Assembly (NCBI GenBank): GCA_028293445.1
Contig: JAQGOU010000293.1
Span: forward strand, 1 to 34,473
Origin: Verrucomicrobiales bacterium
GTDB lineage: Bacteria; Verrucomicrobiota; Verrucomicrobiia; Limisphaerales; JACDHS01
DNA length: 34,473 nt
Direction: 5' to 3'
Notes under the pieces: generated by a model
The model's database searches: none
The model's input: the letters and a program-made list of their open reading frames with translations, nothing else
Told to the model about the DNA's origin: nothing
Shown here: piece after piece, positions 13,593-23,357 of the stretch
Position numbering within the stretch: position 1 is the first letter of the stretch
Layout of the letters: each line of letters opens with the position of its first letter
Made by a program: the position numbers and the translations under genes

Positions 13593-14021
13593 TCAGCGTT
13601 CAATCTCCGCGATTCGCCGGGCGTGTCGTCCACCTTCAAAAGGTGTGCTGAGAAAAATCGCCACGATCTCCAGCGCGGTTTGTTCCGTCATCATTCGTTG
13701 GCCGAGCGAAACGACATTGGCGTCGTTGTGCTGCCGCGCCAGTTGGGCACTTTCAGCATTCCAACAGAGCGCGCAACGGATGCCGCGGACTTTGTTGGCA
13801 GCGATCGCTTCCCCATTTCCAGAACCGCCCAAAACGATCCCACGTTCGAATTCGCCACGAGCCACCCCTTCGGCAACCGGTCGAATAAATCTTGGGTAAT
13901 CAACGGGCTCGACGCCAGTGGTGCCGAAATCACGAACGTCATGCCCGCGCTCTTTCAGGAATGCTACGATCTTTTGTTTGTAATCAAACCCGGCGTGATC
14001 AGACCCAATAGCAATCTTCAT
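13593..14021 (-). CDS. rpiB: Ribose-5-phosphate isomerase B
   Basis: RpiB interconverts ribose 5-phosphate and ribulose 5-phosphate in the pentose phosphate pathway. The 142-residue protein has the family's SDHAGF (7-12), DYPRF (41-45) and VSLGQRMM segments at normal spacing. Its catalytic loop reads GGSGNGEAIAANK with Glu71, and the E. coli-type catalytic Cys loop (CGTGxG) is absent. Mycobacterial RpiB has GGSGNGE here and uses the Glu as base, so I assign it to that mechanistic subtype; an allose-6-phosphate isomerase activity is less likely. Its ATG overlaps the stop of the upstream membrane-protein gene (ATGA at 14018-14021), so the two are coupled. Cytoplasmic. Confidence 0.93.
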   Translation of the reverse strand: MKIAIGSDHAGFDYKQKIVAFLKERGHDVRDFGTTGVEPVDYPRFIRPVAEGVARGEFERGIVLGGSGNGEAIAANKVRGIRCALCWNAESAQLARQHNDANVVSLGQRMMTEQTALEIVAIFLSTPFEGGRHARRIAEIER

Positions 14022-14269
14022 GACAATTTCTGTTCGCGCTTACGATGAAACTTTTCTCGAATGTATTCCCGCGTCTTCTGCAACCACTTTCGCGCCCACT
14101 CAAATTCGCTGGCCAGAATCGCGAGCCCCATCGGAATCACGATAAAGGCTGGCCCTGGCAATATGATCATGGCGATGCCAATTAGAACGACAAGGCCACC
14201 CGCGATTCCGACGGCAACCTGTCTCGTTGGGGAATGAGTTTTCATCTTGGTAGCTGAAACATCACTCAT
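14018..14269 (-). CDS. Small PGPGW-type transmembrane protein
   Basis: An 83-residue inner-membrane protein when started at the ATG at 14269, which is preceded by an AGGGGGC Shine-Dalgarno-like run. The open frame continues to 14365 but would overlap the giant gene's end. A hydrophobic segment (17-53) carries ILPGPAFIVIPMGLAIL, the motif of the 'putative transmembrane protein PGPGW' family, and probably forms two short membrane passes around the PGP turn. A basic cytoplasmic tail follows (ARKWLQKTREYIREKFHRK). No biochemical role is established for the family. It overlaps rpiB by 4 nt and starts 40 nt after the giant gene ends on the same strand. Confidence 0.85.
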   Translation of the reverse strand: MSDVSATKMKTHSPTRQVAVGIAGGLVVLIGIAMIILPGPAFIVIPMGLAILASEFEWARKWLQKTREYIREKFHRKREQKLS

Positions 14270-14309
14270 CCCTGTGCCCCCTGCAATCAGGCCGACCCAC
14301 GACCGAAAC

Positions 14310-17300
14310 TCACGGCGACCTGATTCGGTAAAAACGGGCGGCGCGATTCGTGGCCGCGAGATCATTGAAGTTCAGCGCGCCGTTGTTACCGGTCGTGAGA
14401 TTCGTCAGGTCGGTCCATTGAATTAGATTCGTGGAGACTTGCAACGTGCAGCCTTGATTCGCACCACCGACCATCTGCAGCAGCATGCTTCCTCCAACTT
14501 GAGGAACCAAACCGGTGAAGCTGATCGGCGCAAAAATTTGTGGCGTCACCGTTAAGACAAACGCTTTGATGGTCGTGGCAAGACCGTCGCTGACGGTAAC
14601 AATGATCACCGCCGAACCGCTTCGATCGGTGGCCGGGGTGACAATGAGCGAACGGTTTGGACCTGCCCCGCCGACAGAAATATTTGCGGACGGAACAAGA
14701 ATCGGATCCGTCGAGAACGCATTAATGACCAGACCCGAAGCGGGAGTTTCGGTATCGCCAATGACAAACGAGAGGGCGGGCGTCGGCGTATTTGCGGGCG
14801 TGGTTTGATCAGCGAAATCGCTCAACTGCGGCGGCGTGTTGGAATGGACGATGAATTCGTCGAGGCCGAAATTGACGCCGAGGTTATTCGTGGCGACAAC
14901 GCGATAGTGATACTCACGGCCTGGAACCAGGCCAGTGATTGGGTTACTAACGAGCACCGGAGTGTTTCCACTAGCCAGACTGATGGTCGGGGTTCTACTT
15001 CCATAACTCGTCGTAGGGCCATATTCGAACCAGGCCTGCGAGGCTAGTCCATTGGGACGGACGCTGCCATTCAACGTCACGTCGAGGGCCAGATTAATAT
15101 TCATCACCAGCGGGCTCGCCGGAAGCGTTGTGGCGAACGGTGCCGCCGTGGTGGTGGTAAAGGCCAGGTCCTGTCCTGACGCAGCCCCAAGGATGTTCGT
15201 TCCAATGAGCCTGAAATGATACGTGTTGCCCGGGAAAAGATTGGATACAACGCAGGCCACTGGGACCGTGGCGCTCCCGCTGGGAACGATGGTCAGCCCG
15301 GCAACGCTGCCATAGTTGGTGGTAAGGCCGTATTGAAAATTAATCGTCGTATCATTCGTATTCGGATTAACCGTGCCGTTCAGGGTCGCGGCTGTCGCGG
15401 CGATGCTCGTGGCGGCGACGGTTGTGATGGTAGTTGCTGGAGCAGTGGTGAAAACCATATCGAATCCCGATGACCTTCCCACGCTATTCGTGCCCACCGG
15501 TCGGAAGTGATAGGTTGTGCCCGCCGAAAGGTTCGGCAGCGTTACCTGGACGGGAACGGCATTTGTGCCATTGCCGACATTAATCAATCCGGCAACCGTG
15601 CCGTAGCTCGTGGTCGGACCGAATTCAAAGTAAGCCATGGTGCCATTGTTATTCGGATTGACGGTTCCGTTCAACGTGGCGGTGGTTGCCGTAATGTTAA
15701 TCACGGACACGGTTATTACTGTCGCTGGTGGGATGAACACGAATGATTGTTCTGCGGCGAATGGTGAGCCGGCAAAGGAGGAATCCACGGCCTGCACACT
15801 CCAGTAATAGGTCATGCCGGGAGTCAAATTACTGATGCGGGCGTTTCCTCCCGTTTGAGCGCTTCCGAATTGGGCAATCCTGCGGAAGCCGTTACTACTG
15901 GATGACGGTGAAAGGATTTCGGAGCCGCCGGGTGTGGTGCCGATCCGCAAGTTATAGCTGAGACCAGCGGAGGGGGTTTGCGCATCGACGGATGCATTCC
16001 ACGAAAAGGTTGCGCCAGTGTCCGCAATGGTAGCAGCCAATCCCGAAGGGGCGCCGGGTGCGGTGTTGGTGGCCGGACCCCGATTTTGCCACAATTGAGC
16101 GATGGACGCGTTATTATAACCGCTCAGCATCATATCCAGCTTGCCGTCGTTATTGTAATCGCCCCACGCATTCGCCCCAGAAAAAGATATAGGAGCAAAG
16201 CCTTCGTTGATGCGAACGAAGCCGGTGTCGGTATTACGGCAAAGCTGCGAAGAAGGAACAGAGGCACTGTAGTTTGTTCTACCGCTCAGGAACACGTCCA
16301 ATCTTCCGTCATTGTCATAATCGCCCCACATTACTCCTGGAGTCCCAACTCCGGGCAGGTCAGCCGCGATGTTCGTAAAACCGTTACCGGTATTCCGCAA
16401 AATTCGGGATTTTGTCACGGCGTCGGTGCTGGAGCCATCGTCGCCAGCGAGCAGAATATCCAGTTTTCCGTCATTGTCGTAATCGCCCCAGGCGGCCCTT
16501 TCCCCGTTCGGTAAACCGGCTCCGCTGTTACTGAACGTACCATTTCCATTGTTACGCCATACTTGACACACGTAGAAAGAGCCGTTGACCAAGGACGTCA
16601 GTAAAATATCCGGATAACCGTCATTGTCGTAGTCACCCCAGGCTGCAGAACTAATTTGTCCTGGTAATCCTGCGCTAACGATCGGGAAGCTGCCATTGCC
16701 GGCGTTGCGCCTGAGCTGAACGGAAAACTGACCATTAACCAAATAGCCGGCAATCAGTAAATCCAGTTTCCCATCATTGTCGAAATCTCCCCACGCCAGC
16801 GCACCGCAGGGGGAAATCCCAGGTAAGCCTGCGTTGATGTTCGTGAAAGTGCCGTCGCCTTTATTTCGCCAGATCTGGGCAACGCTACCACTGGCGCTAC
16901 TCCCGCAAATGGCTATATCCAGGAAACCGTCATTATCGTAATCCCCCCATGCTGCGATGCCGCCATCAGCGATAGCAGGCAATCCCGTAATGATATTCGT
17001 AAACGCGCCATTGCCTAAGTTTCTCAGTAGCGCCGTCGTGCGAGTATTGCTCGCGATCTGCAAACCCGTTACTAAAGCGTCGAGATACCCATCATTATCA
17101 TAGTCTCCCCACGCCATGGATGCGCCATAAACCTGCGGCAGTCCGATATTGGTGCTAATGAAAGACTGGGTTAAAAACGTCACATCCGCGCCCGTTGAAA
17201 TAGCCACACTGTTTGAGGCAACCACACGGTAGTGATACAGGGTGCCGTTCGACAGATTGGTGAGGATGCTGCTCGGATTCTGAACGATGTCTCCTGTCAA

Positions 17301-20300
17301 GATCCCGACTGCGATCGTGTTTCCATAGTTAGTGTTGGGTCCATACTCGAAGGATACTTGTGTCGCATCGCCGAACGGGTTGACAGAAGCTTTTAAGGTA
17401 GCGCTGCTGCCGGTCACGTTGGTTGCGTCCAGAGTGATGGCCAACGGAGCAACCGCCGGCAAGGTCGTGAAACTCTGATCCAAACTAAAAGTAGTCCCTG
17501 CGCTGTTGCTGGAAACCAATCGAGAATGAATCGTCGTATTCGCGGTCAAACCGCCAATGGCCAAGGCAACCGAACGATTCGTAATCCCAGCTGGAAAATT
17601 GGTGGTACTGCTTACGAGACCATAGGTTTGGGTTGTCCCGTATTCGAAGTAGGCTGCAGCAGCCGCTCCGTTAGGATTGACCAACCCGTTGAGAGTCGCG
17701 CGCTCTTGCGAAATATTCGTTGGCGAAAGCAGAGCCACCGACGGCGCAAGCGACAATGTCGTCACGGTCAGGTCACCACCAAAGTTTGTTCCCAATCCAT
17801 TCAAACCAGCAGCACGAAAATGATACAGGGTTCCCGGTAACAAGCCGGTGATGAGGCTGCTGTTCGTAACGGAAGGGTTGCCGTTTCCAACGGTGTTGGT
17901 GTCGGTCAAAAGACCGTAAGCCGTGGTCAGGCCATATTGGAAATAGGTCGCAGTGGTTACGCCGTTCGGATTGATCGCGGCATTTAATGCGGCACCACTT
18001 CCAGATACATTGCTCGCCGGTTGAGTAGTAACTGCCGGCGCGCCCAACGAGGTCGTGAAGCTGAAATCCGCACCCGCCCCTGCGCCACTGTTGTTCGTGG
18101 CCACCACGCGATAATGATAAGTCACTGTAGCGAGCAGGTTCGAAACGGTGAGCGTCACCGGCTGGGAAGTCGTGCCCGCGCCGATGTTGGTCAAAATGGT
18201 GATCGAGCCATAATTTGTATCGGTGCCCCATTCGAAATAGGCCGTCGTCGTGGCCCCATTTGGATTGACTGAGGCGAGCAAGGTAGCCCGATTCGCCAAG
18301 ATGTTCGTGGCGGCAAGGGTTGTTGCCGTTGGAGAAAGCGCCAGCGTGGTGAAGGTCAGGTTGCTGCCATTGTTGGTTCCACGACTGTTGAGCGCGACGG
18401 CACGGAAATTATAGAGTGTCCCTGGCAAAAGATTCGCAGTCGTATTGCTGGTTGCAACCTGTGTAATGCCACTTCCGAGGGCATTGGTAGTCGAAAATGA
18501 TCCATAACTGATGGTCGTGCCGTATTGAAAATAGAGAGTAGCCGCATCACCCTGCGGATTGGCAAATGCATTTAAGAAGGCATTGCTGGCTGTAATACTG
18601 GTAGCGCCGAGGGTCGTTACGCCGGGAGCAGAACTCGTCGTGGTGAAAACCGCATCACTACCCACAACGAGCTGCACACTGTTCGAGGCGACCGTCCGAA
18701 AGTGGTAAGTCGTCACGGCAGTCAAATTCGAAGCCAACGCTGTCACGGCACGACTTCCATCCCCGGTTCCAATATTCGTTACGATCGTTCTATTGCCGTA
18801 GGTGACATCAAGACCGTAATCGAAATAGACCGTGGTTGTGCCACCTCGAGGATCAACGGACGCATTTAACACTGCGCTGTTGTTCGTCAGGGTACCGACC
18901 GATTGACCGAGGATTTGCGGCGCCTCGGGTCCCGTGACAAACGTTAAGTTATTCCCCAGATTTGTCCCGGCGGAGTTCATGGAGACCACACGGAAATTGT
19001 AATTGCTGCCCGGAAGCAAACCGCTGACCGGAATGTTGAGGGCGATATTGGTCAACGTGGCGGTGATATCGTTGGTCACCGAAAAGCTCCCATAGCCGGT
19101 CGTCGTCCCAAATTGAAAATAAACCTTGCTGTCGGCGCCATTGGGATTCACCGAAGCATTTAAGATCACATTGGTCGTGCCAATACTAGTTGCAGCCTGC
19201 GTTGTTACCGTCGGAGCAATGGGCGGTGTCGTAACTGTGGCATCTGAACTGAACACAGCCCAGGCGTTATTGGTCGCGACAAGCCGGTAGTGGTAGAGAG
19301 TCGTGGGTTGCAATCCCGTGACGGATTGGCTGACCGAGACGGTATTGGTGCCGGTGACATTGGTGACCACCGTGACCGTCCCGTAATTGGTATCGAATCC
19401 GTATTGAAAATAGCTCGTCGCGAGGACGCCGTTAGGATTCACAGTCCCATTCAGCACTGCCGCCACACCCGTAACCCCGGTGGCCGGCGCAACGCTGACG
19501 CTCGGCGCCACGTTGAAGTTTAGAAGCAGGTTGTTTCCTGAGACGCTCAGGCTCAAGTAACCTTGCCCAAGACCATTGGCGAAGCCTGTGGTCCCGTTGG
19601 CTGCCGAAATTTTGATGTTAAAATTCGTCGGATTGAAACCAATAATGCCAGCGGTGGTTTTCACTAAAATCCAGGATTGCGCGACGCCGCTGTTAAAATT
19701 GATGGCCGGTCCATTTACGTCAGGCGAGAGGCCTGACAAGGTCCAGAGATTGATGTTAAAATTCCGGGCCGAGGAAACGTTTAGAGTTCCAGTAATATTG
19801 AGTTGATCGTATCCAGCGCCTGCTCCATTGGTGGCATTGTAGAGTTGCCAGTTGTAGTTGGCGTCATCGGTCCAGGCAGTGCTGCCGGCATTTAGAATCC
19901 CGAGACCCGGTCCTGGAGAGAAAGTGCTTTTTCCATTAAGAAGTAACGGACCCACTGAACCAATGCCTGACAGGACTGCATTACTGTAGACAATGACACC
20001 ACTACTGGAAGCGACACTCCCGTTCATTTGCAGTGCGCCTTCGTTGACCAGTGTCGGGCCCGTGTAACTGTTGGTGCCGGAAAGGATGAGTGTTCCCAAA
20101 CCCTGTTTCACCAAACCAGCGGGAGCACCGCTCCAACCTCCGATGCTACCGGCAACTGTCTTTGCTCCACCATTTACGGTGAAAATGTTCGTGCCGCCCA
20201 GGAGGAAAATCCCGGTCCCGGAAGTTGCCCCCCCGCCTGCGCTACTGCCGCCACCGCCGCCACTGGATCCCGGGGTCAACGATCCCGCATCACACGATGA

Positions 20301-23300
20301 GTCGACAAACATCAGAGACGCACCATTGCTTGACCTGACAAAAACTCCAGCTCCTAACGCGGCGCCGCCGCCGCCGGGGGCACCATTATCGCTAATTGCT
20401 CCGGAGCCGCCAAAGGCGCCGCCGAAACCTCCGCCACTATTATAAGTAAGGCCACCTCCACCTCCACCAAAGCCACCGCCGCCAGCCTGCTCGCTGCTGC
20501 TTCCCGCGCCTCCGCCTCCGAACCCGCCATAGCCGCCATTACCGTAACTTGGCCCGAAATATCCACTTCGATAACCCCCACCGCCTCCTCCGAAGTCACC
20601 GGCCGAACCACCATTTCCGGAATCATTGGCACCGCCGCCACCGCCGAACTTGCCCCCGGCCCCGCCGTGCCCGCCATCATACCCGTTTTGTCCATAAGCG
20701 CCTCCGCCTCCTCCGCCATTCGTTTGCCCGGCTGCCCCGCTTCCGTTGCTATAATTAGCTCCATTGCCACCTCCACCTCCTCCGCCGGCGCCACCCGTAA
20801 ATCCTGAGGCAGGTTGACCATCGGCAAGAGCACCTCCACCGCCTCCTGCTAAACTACTTCCTGCTCCGCCACTGCCAATCAATCCGCCACCGCCTCCTGC
20901 TCCACTGTTGCCGGAATCGCCATAAGCAGCAGATCCGCCATCGCCACCGAAGCCTCCGCCACCTCCCCCGGCGAACCCAGCTCCGTTTCCGCCATTGCCG
21001 CCCAGGCCTCCTCCGCCTCCGCTTCCCCCATTGCTGCCAAACGAACCGCCATTGCCTCCCATTGCGGCATTGCCCACAAATTCCACTCCTGAAAGTGATA
21101 CCGCTCCGGCATTGACGAACAACCCTGCGCCGGCGCCCAACCCTCCGCCTCCACCCAGCGCACCGCTTCCCCCGTTTCCACCTTTTGCTCTTCCATTTGC
21201 AATTCTGAAATCCTGCAGGGCGATTTCGCTACCAACGGCGTCGACAAAAAAGACCCGATACAGGTTGTTACCGCTAATGGTTAAATTCGTGGCACCCGGT
21301 CCTCGAATCAGGATGTCCTGCGTGATGATCGGCAGTGAACTGTTCAAGGTGATTGTTCCGTTAATGCCAGTAGCATTGATCACCGTCGCGCCATTGGTAG
21401 CGTTTGCGCTTAAAATAGCTTCGCGCAAAGAACCGGGACCGCTGTCGAACAGACTATTGACGACGTTTGTTCTTTGGAACGAGGCTGTGACGAAGGTCGC
21501 GTCATTACCTGCAGACATTCCACAAACGTTTGTCGCTGTTATCCGATAATGATAAACCGTCACCGGCAACAACCCGTTCACAAAATTGGCGAAGCTGAGG
21601 TTGGTATTCCCATTGCCGAGATTTCCAGGAGAAGTTGTCTTTCCATAGTTGGTCGTGATTCCGTATTCGAAATTCGCTGCGGTAGCTACGCTGTTCGGAT
21701 TGACAGAACCGTTCAAGGTGGCGCGGGTTGCGCCGATCGATTGCGCCGCCAGCGTGCTGACCAGCGGTGGTCCAAAAGTGAACTCGTTTCCGACGGTGGT
21801 GGCCGCGCTGTTCGTTGCCACAACTCGAAAATGATACGTGGTTCCAGACAGCAGACCCGAGATCACGCTACTCACGGGAACGAGGCCCAGCGGACTGCCA
21901 ATGTTGGTCGCAACGGTTTGACTGCCGAAGGCTGACGTCGGACCATATTCGAAGTAAACAGTCGTTGTTGCGCCATTGGCATTTACCATTGCATTCAAGG
22001 TCGCTGTCGCCCCGGTGAACCCGGACGCCGCTTGCGTCAACGCGACGGGAGCGGCCGCGGGTGCCGTAAACGTCGCATCATTACCTAATGTGGTTCCGAT
22101 ACTGTTATTGGCGTAAACTCGATAGTGATAGGTCGCCCCGGGTTGCAATCCGCCGATGCTGTTGCTGATGGCAATCGTGGTCGTACCGTTGCCAATGTTT
22201 GTCAGAGTCGTGCTGCTGCCGTAATTCGTCGTCAATCCATAATCAAAACGGACCGTCGTCGTGACGCTGTTTGGATTCACCGATGCATTCAAGACAGCGT
22301 TGCTCGACTGAATCGTCGTTGCCGGCAAAGTAGTGGCGACAGGCGCTCCCTGCGTAAAAAATGTCAGGTTCGAGCCCAGAGCCGTTCCATTCGTGTTCAC
22401 CACCGCCAAGCGGAAGTTATAAGTTGTGGCGGGCGATAAATTAGTCAGAACAACGGAAGCGAGAGAGTTGGTCATGGACTGGCCGGAAGTCCAGGACGCG
22501 CCACCCGATAACGTGCCGGTATTTCCATTCCCACTAAAGTCCCCAGCCACCGTGCCGCTGCCCTCCTTCAACGGCCAGTAGGCATTGAGATTTGTATAGT
22601 TCGGATGACCGACGGTAAGAGCGCTGTTCATCCATGCGACAATCGTCGCTTGATTCAGAGCTGTGTTCCAAATGCGAAACTCATTGATCGAACCGCCAAA
22701 TGCGTTGGTGAGGCCGCCGCCGAGACGTAGGTCGTAGTTCCCGTGGCCAAAAAGTTTCATCCCCGTCTTGGCCGCTTCCAGGGCACCGTTGCGATAGATT
22801 CGCATATAGTTGCCCGACTGACTGGCCACGAGGGCGAAGTGTTGCCATGAATTGGTGATCGAAACGGGCGGCGTGTAACTAAGCCGTCCGCCGACCGAAA
22901 TGCTGCCGAAATCCCAGTAAATTTTACCATCCGCGGCGGGGGTTTGGGCACTGACCCGATTCGCCGGGTCATCTGGATTCAAGATGAACGTGGCCTGGGT
23001 TTTGACCAAAGAGACCTGTTGCCAGAATTCAATCGTGATTTCCGAGGAGGGCACATTCGTGCCATAGCCAGAAATCACAACAAAGCCATTGGTGCCATCC
23101 AACTTCAGCGCGGTATCAAGTCCACCGGCATAGTTCGTAGCGCTCAGACTTCCGTAGCCAAGAGTGGTGCCGTATTGGAAATACGCGGTAGTAACAGGCC
23201 CGTTCGGAGTGAACGACCCACTGACCGTCGCTGAAGTGGAAGTGATGCTGCTCGCTCCCGAAGTCACCCCGACCGGAAGCGCGGCTGATGCCCAAAAAGG

Positions 23301-23357
23301 CAGGATCGTCAGGTTAAGGGCAATGAAGAGACGTAAAGCAGAATTGGATTTCCTCAT
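14310..23357 (-). CDS. Giant secreted multi-domain repeat protein (FN3-like, LamG, PATR, FG-GAP; 3,015 aa)
   Basis: The frame is open for 9 kb and begins with a signal peptide (1-26, ending ASA). By motif count I find 15 FN3-like repeats built on a VNPNG...YFxYGxTxxYG core and a gLxPxTxYHxRxxxxN half. The first is interrupted by a LamG-like domain (about 81-292). A Gly-rich tract covers about 722-1045, then an autotransporter-associated beta-strand repeat (LGTLILSGTNSYTG, about 1090). Seven FG-GAP/VCBS units (AWGDYDNDG) lie around 2070-2430. After three more FN3-like repeats comes a cadherin-like domain (about 2830-2940) and a C-terminal VSTNLIQWTDL...FYRIRSP domain that I associate with Verrucomicrobiota exported proteins. 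It is probably a cell-surface or secreted adhesin/glycan-binding protein. No enzymatic motif is seen. A long leader precedes it. Confidence 0.93.
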   Translation of the reverse strand: MRKSNSALRLFIALNLTILPFWASAALPVGVTSGASSITSTSATVSGSFTPNGPVTTAYFQYGTTLGYGSLSATNYAGGLDTALKLDGTNGFVVISGYGTNVPSSEITIEFWQQVSLVKTQATFILNPDDPANRVSAQTPAADGKIYWDFGSISVGGRLSYTPPVSITNSWQHFALVASQSGNYMRIYRNGALEAAKTGMKLFGHGNYDLRLGGGLTNAFGGSINEFRIWNTALNQATIVAWMNSALTVGHPNYTNLNAYWPLKEGSGTVAGDFSGNGNTGTLSGGASWTSGQSMTNSLASVVLTNLSPATTYNFRLAVVNTNGTALGSNLTFFTQGAPVATTLPATTIQSSNAVLNASVNPNSVTTTVRFDYGLTTNYGSSTTLTNIGNGTTTIAISNSIGGLQPGATYHYRVYANNSIGTTLGNDATFTAPAAAPVALTQAASGFTGATATLNAMVNANGATTTVYFEYGPTSAFGSQTVATNIGSPLGLVPVSSVISGLLSGTTYHFRVVATNSAATTVGNEFTFGPPLVSTLAAQSIGATRATLNGSVNPNSVATAANFEYGITTNYGKTTSPGNLGNGNTNLSFANFVNGLLPVTVYHYRITATNVCGMSAGNDATFVTASFQRTNVVNSLFDSGPGSLREAILSANATNGATVINATGINGTITLNSSLPIITQDILIRGPGATNLTISGNNLYRVFFVDAVGSEIALQDFRIANGRAKGGNGGSGALGGGGGLGAGAGLFVNAGAVSLSGVEFVGNAAMGGNGGSFGSNGGSGGGGGLGGNGGNGAGFAGGGGGGFGGDGGSAAYGDSGNSGAGGGGGLIGSGGAGSSLAGGGGGALADGQPASGFTGGAGGGGGGGNGANYSNGSGAAGQTNGGGGGGAYGQNGYDGGHGGAGGKFGGGGGANDSGNGGSAGDFGGGGGGYRSGYFGPSYGNGGYGGFGGGGAGSSSEQAGGGGFGGGGGGLTYNSGGGFGGAFGGSGAISDNGAPGGGGAALGAGVFVRSSNGASLMFVDSSCDAGSLTPGSSGGGGGSSAGGGATSGTGIFLLGGTNIFTVNGGAKTVAGSIGGWSGAPAGLVKQGLGTLILSGTNSYTGPTLVNEGALQMNGSVASSSGVIVYSNAVLSGIGSVGPLLLNGKSTFSPGPGLGILNAGSTAWTDDANYNWQLYNATNGAGAGYDQLNITGTLNVSSARNFNINLWTLSGLSPDVNGPAINFNSGVAQSWILVKTTAGIIGFNPTNFNIKISAANGTTGFANGLGQGYLSLSVSGNNLLLNFNVAPSVSVAPATGVTGVAAVLNGTVNPNGVLATSYFQYGFDTNYGTVTVVTNVTGTNTVSVSQSVTGLQPTTLYHYRLVATNNAWAVFSSDATVTTPPIAPTVTTQAATSIGTTNVILNASVNPNGADSKVYFQFGTTTGYGSFSVTNDITATLTNIALNIPVSGLLPGSNYNFRVVSMNSAGTNLGNNLTFVTGPEAPQILGQSVGTLTNNSAVLNASVDPRGGTTTVYFDYGLDVTYGNRTIVTNIGTGDGSRAVTALASNLTAVTTYHFRTVASNSVQLVVGSDAVFTTTSSAPGVTTLGATSITASNAFLNAFANPQGDAATLYFQYGTTISYGSFSTTNALGSGITQVATSNTTANLLPGTLYNFRAVALNSRGTNNGSNLTFTTLALSPTATTLAATNILANRATLLASVNPNGATTTAYFEWGTDTNYGSITILTNIGAGTTSQPVTLTVSNLLATVTYHYRVVATNNSGAGAGADFSFTTSLGAPAVTTQPASNVSGSGAALNAAINPNGVTTATYFQYGLTTAYGLLTDTNTVGNGNPSVTNSSLITGLLPGTLYHFRAAGLNGLGTNFGGDLTVTTLSLAPSVALLSPTNISQERATLNGLVNPNGAAAAAYFEYGTTQTYGLVSSTTNFPAGITNRSVALAIGGLTANTTIHSRLVSSNSAGTTFSLDQSFTTLPAVAPLAITLDATNVTGSSATLKASVNPFGDATQVSFEYGPNTNYGNTIAVGILTGDIVQNPSSILTNLSNGTLYHYRVVASNSVAISTGADVTFLTQSFISTNIGLPQVYGASMAWGDYDNDGYLDALVTGLQIASNTRTTALLRNLGNGAFTNIITGLPAIADGGIAAWGDYDNDGFLDIAICGSSASGSVAQIWRNKGDGTFTNINAGLPGISPCGALAWGDFDNDGKLDLLIAGYLVNGQFSVQLRRNAGNGSFPIVSAGLPGQISSAAWGDYDNDGYPDILLTSLVNGSFYVCQVWRNNGNGTFSNSGAGLPNGERAAWGDYDNDGKLDILLAGDDGSSTDAVTKSRILRNTGNGFTNIAADLPGVGTPGVMWGDYDNDGRLDVFLSGRTNYSASVPSSQLCRNTDTGFVRINEGFAPISFSGANAWGDYNNDGKLDMMLSGYNNASIAQLWQNRGPATNTAPGAPSGLAATIADTGATFSWNASVDAQTPSAGLSYNLRIGTTPGGSEILSPSSSSNGFRRIAQFGSAQTGGNARISNLTPGMTYYWSVQAVDSSFAGSPFAAEQSFVFIPPATVITVSVINITATTATLNGTVNPNNNGTMAYFEFGPTTSYGTVAGLINVGNGTNAVPVQVTLPNLSAGTTYHFRPVGTNSVGRSSGFDMVFTTAPATTITTVAATSIAATAATLNGTVNPNTNDTTINFQYGLTTNYGSVAGLTIVPSGSATVPVACVVSNLFPGNTYHFRLIGTNILGAASGQDLAFTTTTAAPFATTLPASPLVMNINLALDVTLNGSVRPNGLASQAWFEYGPTTSYGSRTPTISLASGNTPVLVSNPITGLVPGREYHYRVVATNNLGVNFGLDEFIVHSNTPPQLSDFADQTTPANTPTPALSFVIGDTETPASGLVINAFSTDPILVPSANISVGGAGPNRSLIVTPATDRSGSAVIIVTVSDGLATTIKAFVLTVTPQIFAPISFTGLVPQVGGSMLLQMVGGANQGCTLQVSTNLIQWTDLTNLTTGNNGALNFNDLAATNRAARFYRIRSP
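16075..17160 (-). repeat. Seven FG-GAP/VCBS-type repeats inside the giant protein
   Basis: Seven copies of a WGDxDNDGxxD motif, about 48-55 residues apart, encode a calcium-binding-type seven-bladed propeller by family analogy. The variants read YLDALV, FLDIAI, KLDLLI, YPDILL, KLDILL, RLDVFL and KLDMML after the DNDG core. The last copy has Asn in place of the second Asp (GDYNNDG). Seven blades in one block is the number expected for a complete integrin-alpha-type propeller. Confidence 0.9.
20215..21190 (-). repeat. Gly-rich low-complexity tract inside the giant protein
   Basis: About 325 residues dominated by Gly with Ala, Ser and Asn (units such as GGNGGSGG and GGGGGFGG). It sits between parallel-beta-helix-like sequence (LSGVEFVGNAAMGG) and the autotransporter-associated strand repeat. 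The antisense reads as Pro-rich open frames, which are artefacts of this composition. It is similar in style to PE_PGRS or Gly-rich adhesin segments, and may be a loop excursion of a beta-helix. Confidence 0.85.
22482..23117 (-). other. LamG/concanavalin-like domain inserted into an FN3-like repeat
   Basis: Residues about 81-292 of the giant protein read as a LamG (laminin G-3) domain: ALKLDGTNGFVV, ITIEFWQQV, WQHFALVASQSGNYMRIYRNG, INEFRIWNTAL, and YWPLKEGSGTVAGDFSGNGNTG. The flanking sequence is one FN3-like repeat cut in two. The first half ends at YGTTLGYGSLSATN (62-75) and the second half resumes at LASVVLTNLSPATTYNFR (299-316). Confidence 0.8.

Noticed and set aside
20071-21549. Pro-rich plus-strand open frames
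   Set aside because: They are the antisense of the Gly-rich codons of the giant protein and have no independent support.
14310-23357. Several separate genes on the plus strand within the giant gene
   Set aside because: The minus-strand frame is continuous with repeated protein domains and a signal peptide; the plus-strand frames are short shadows of that repetition.
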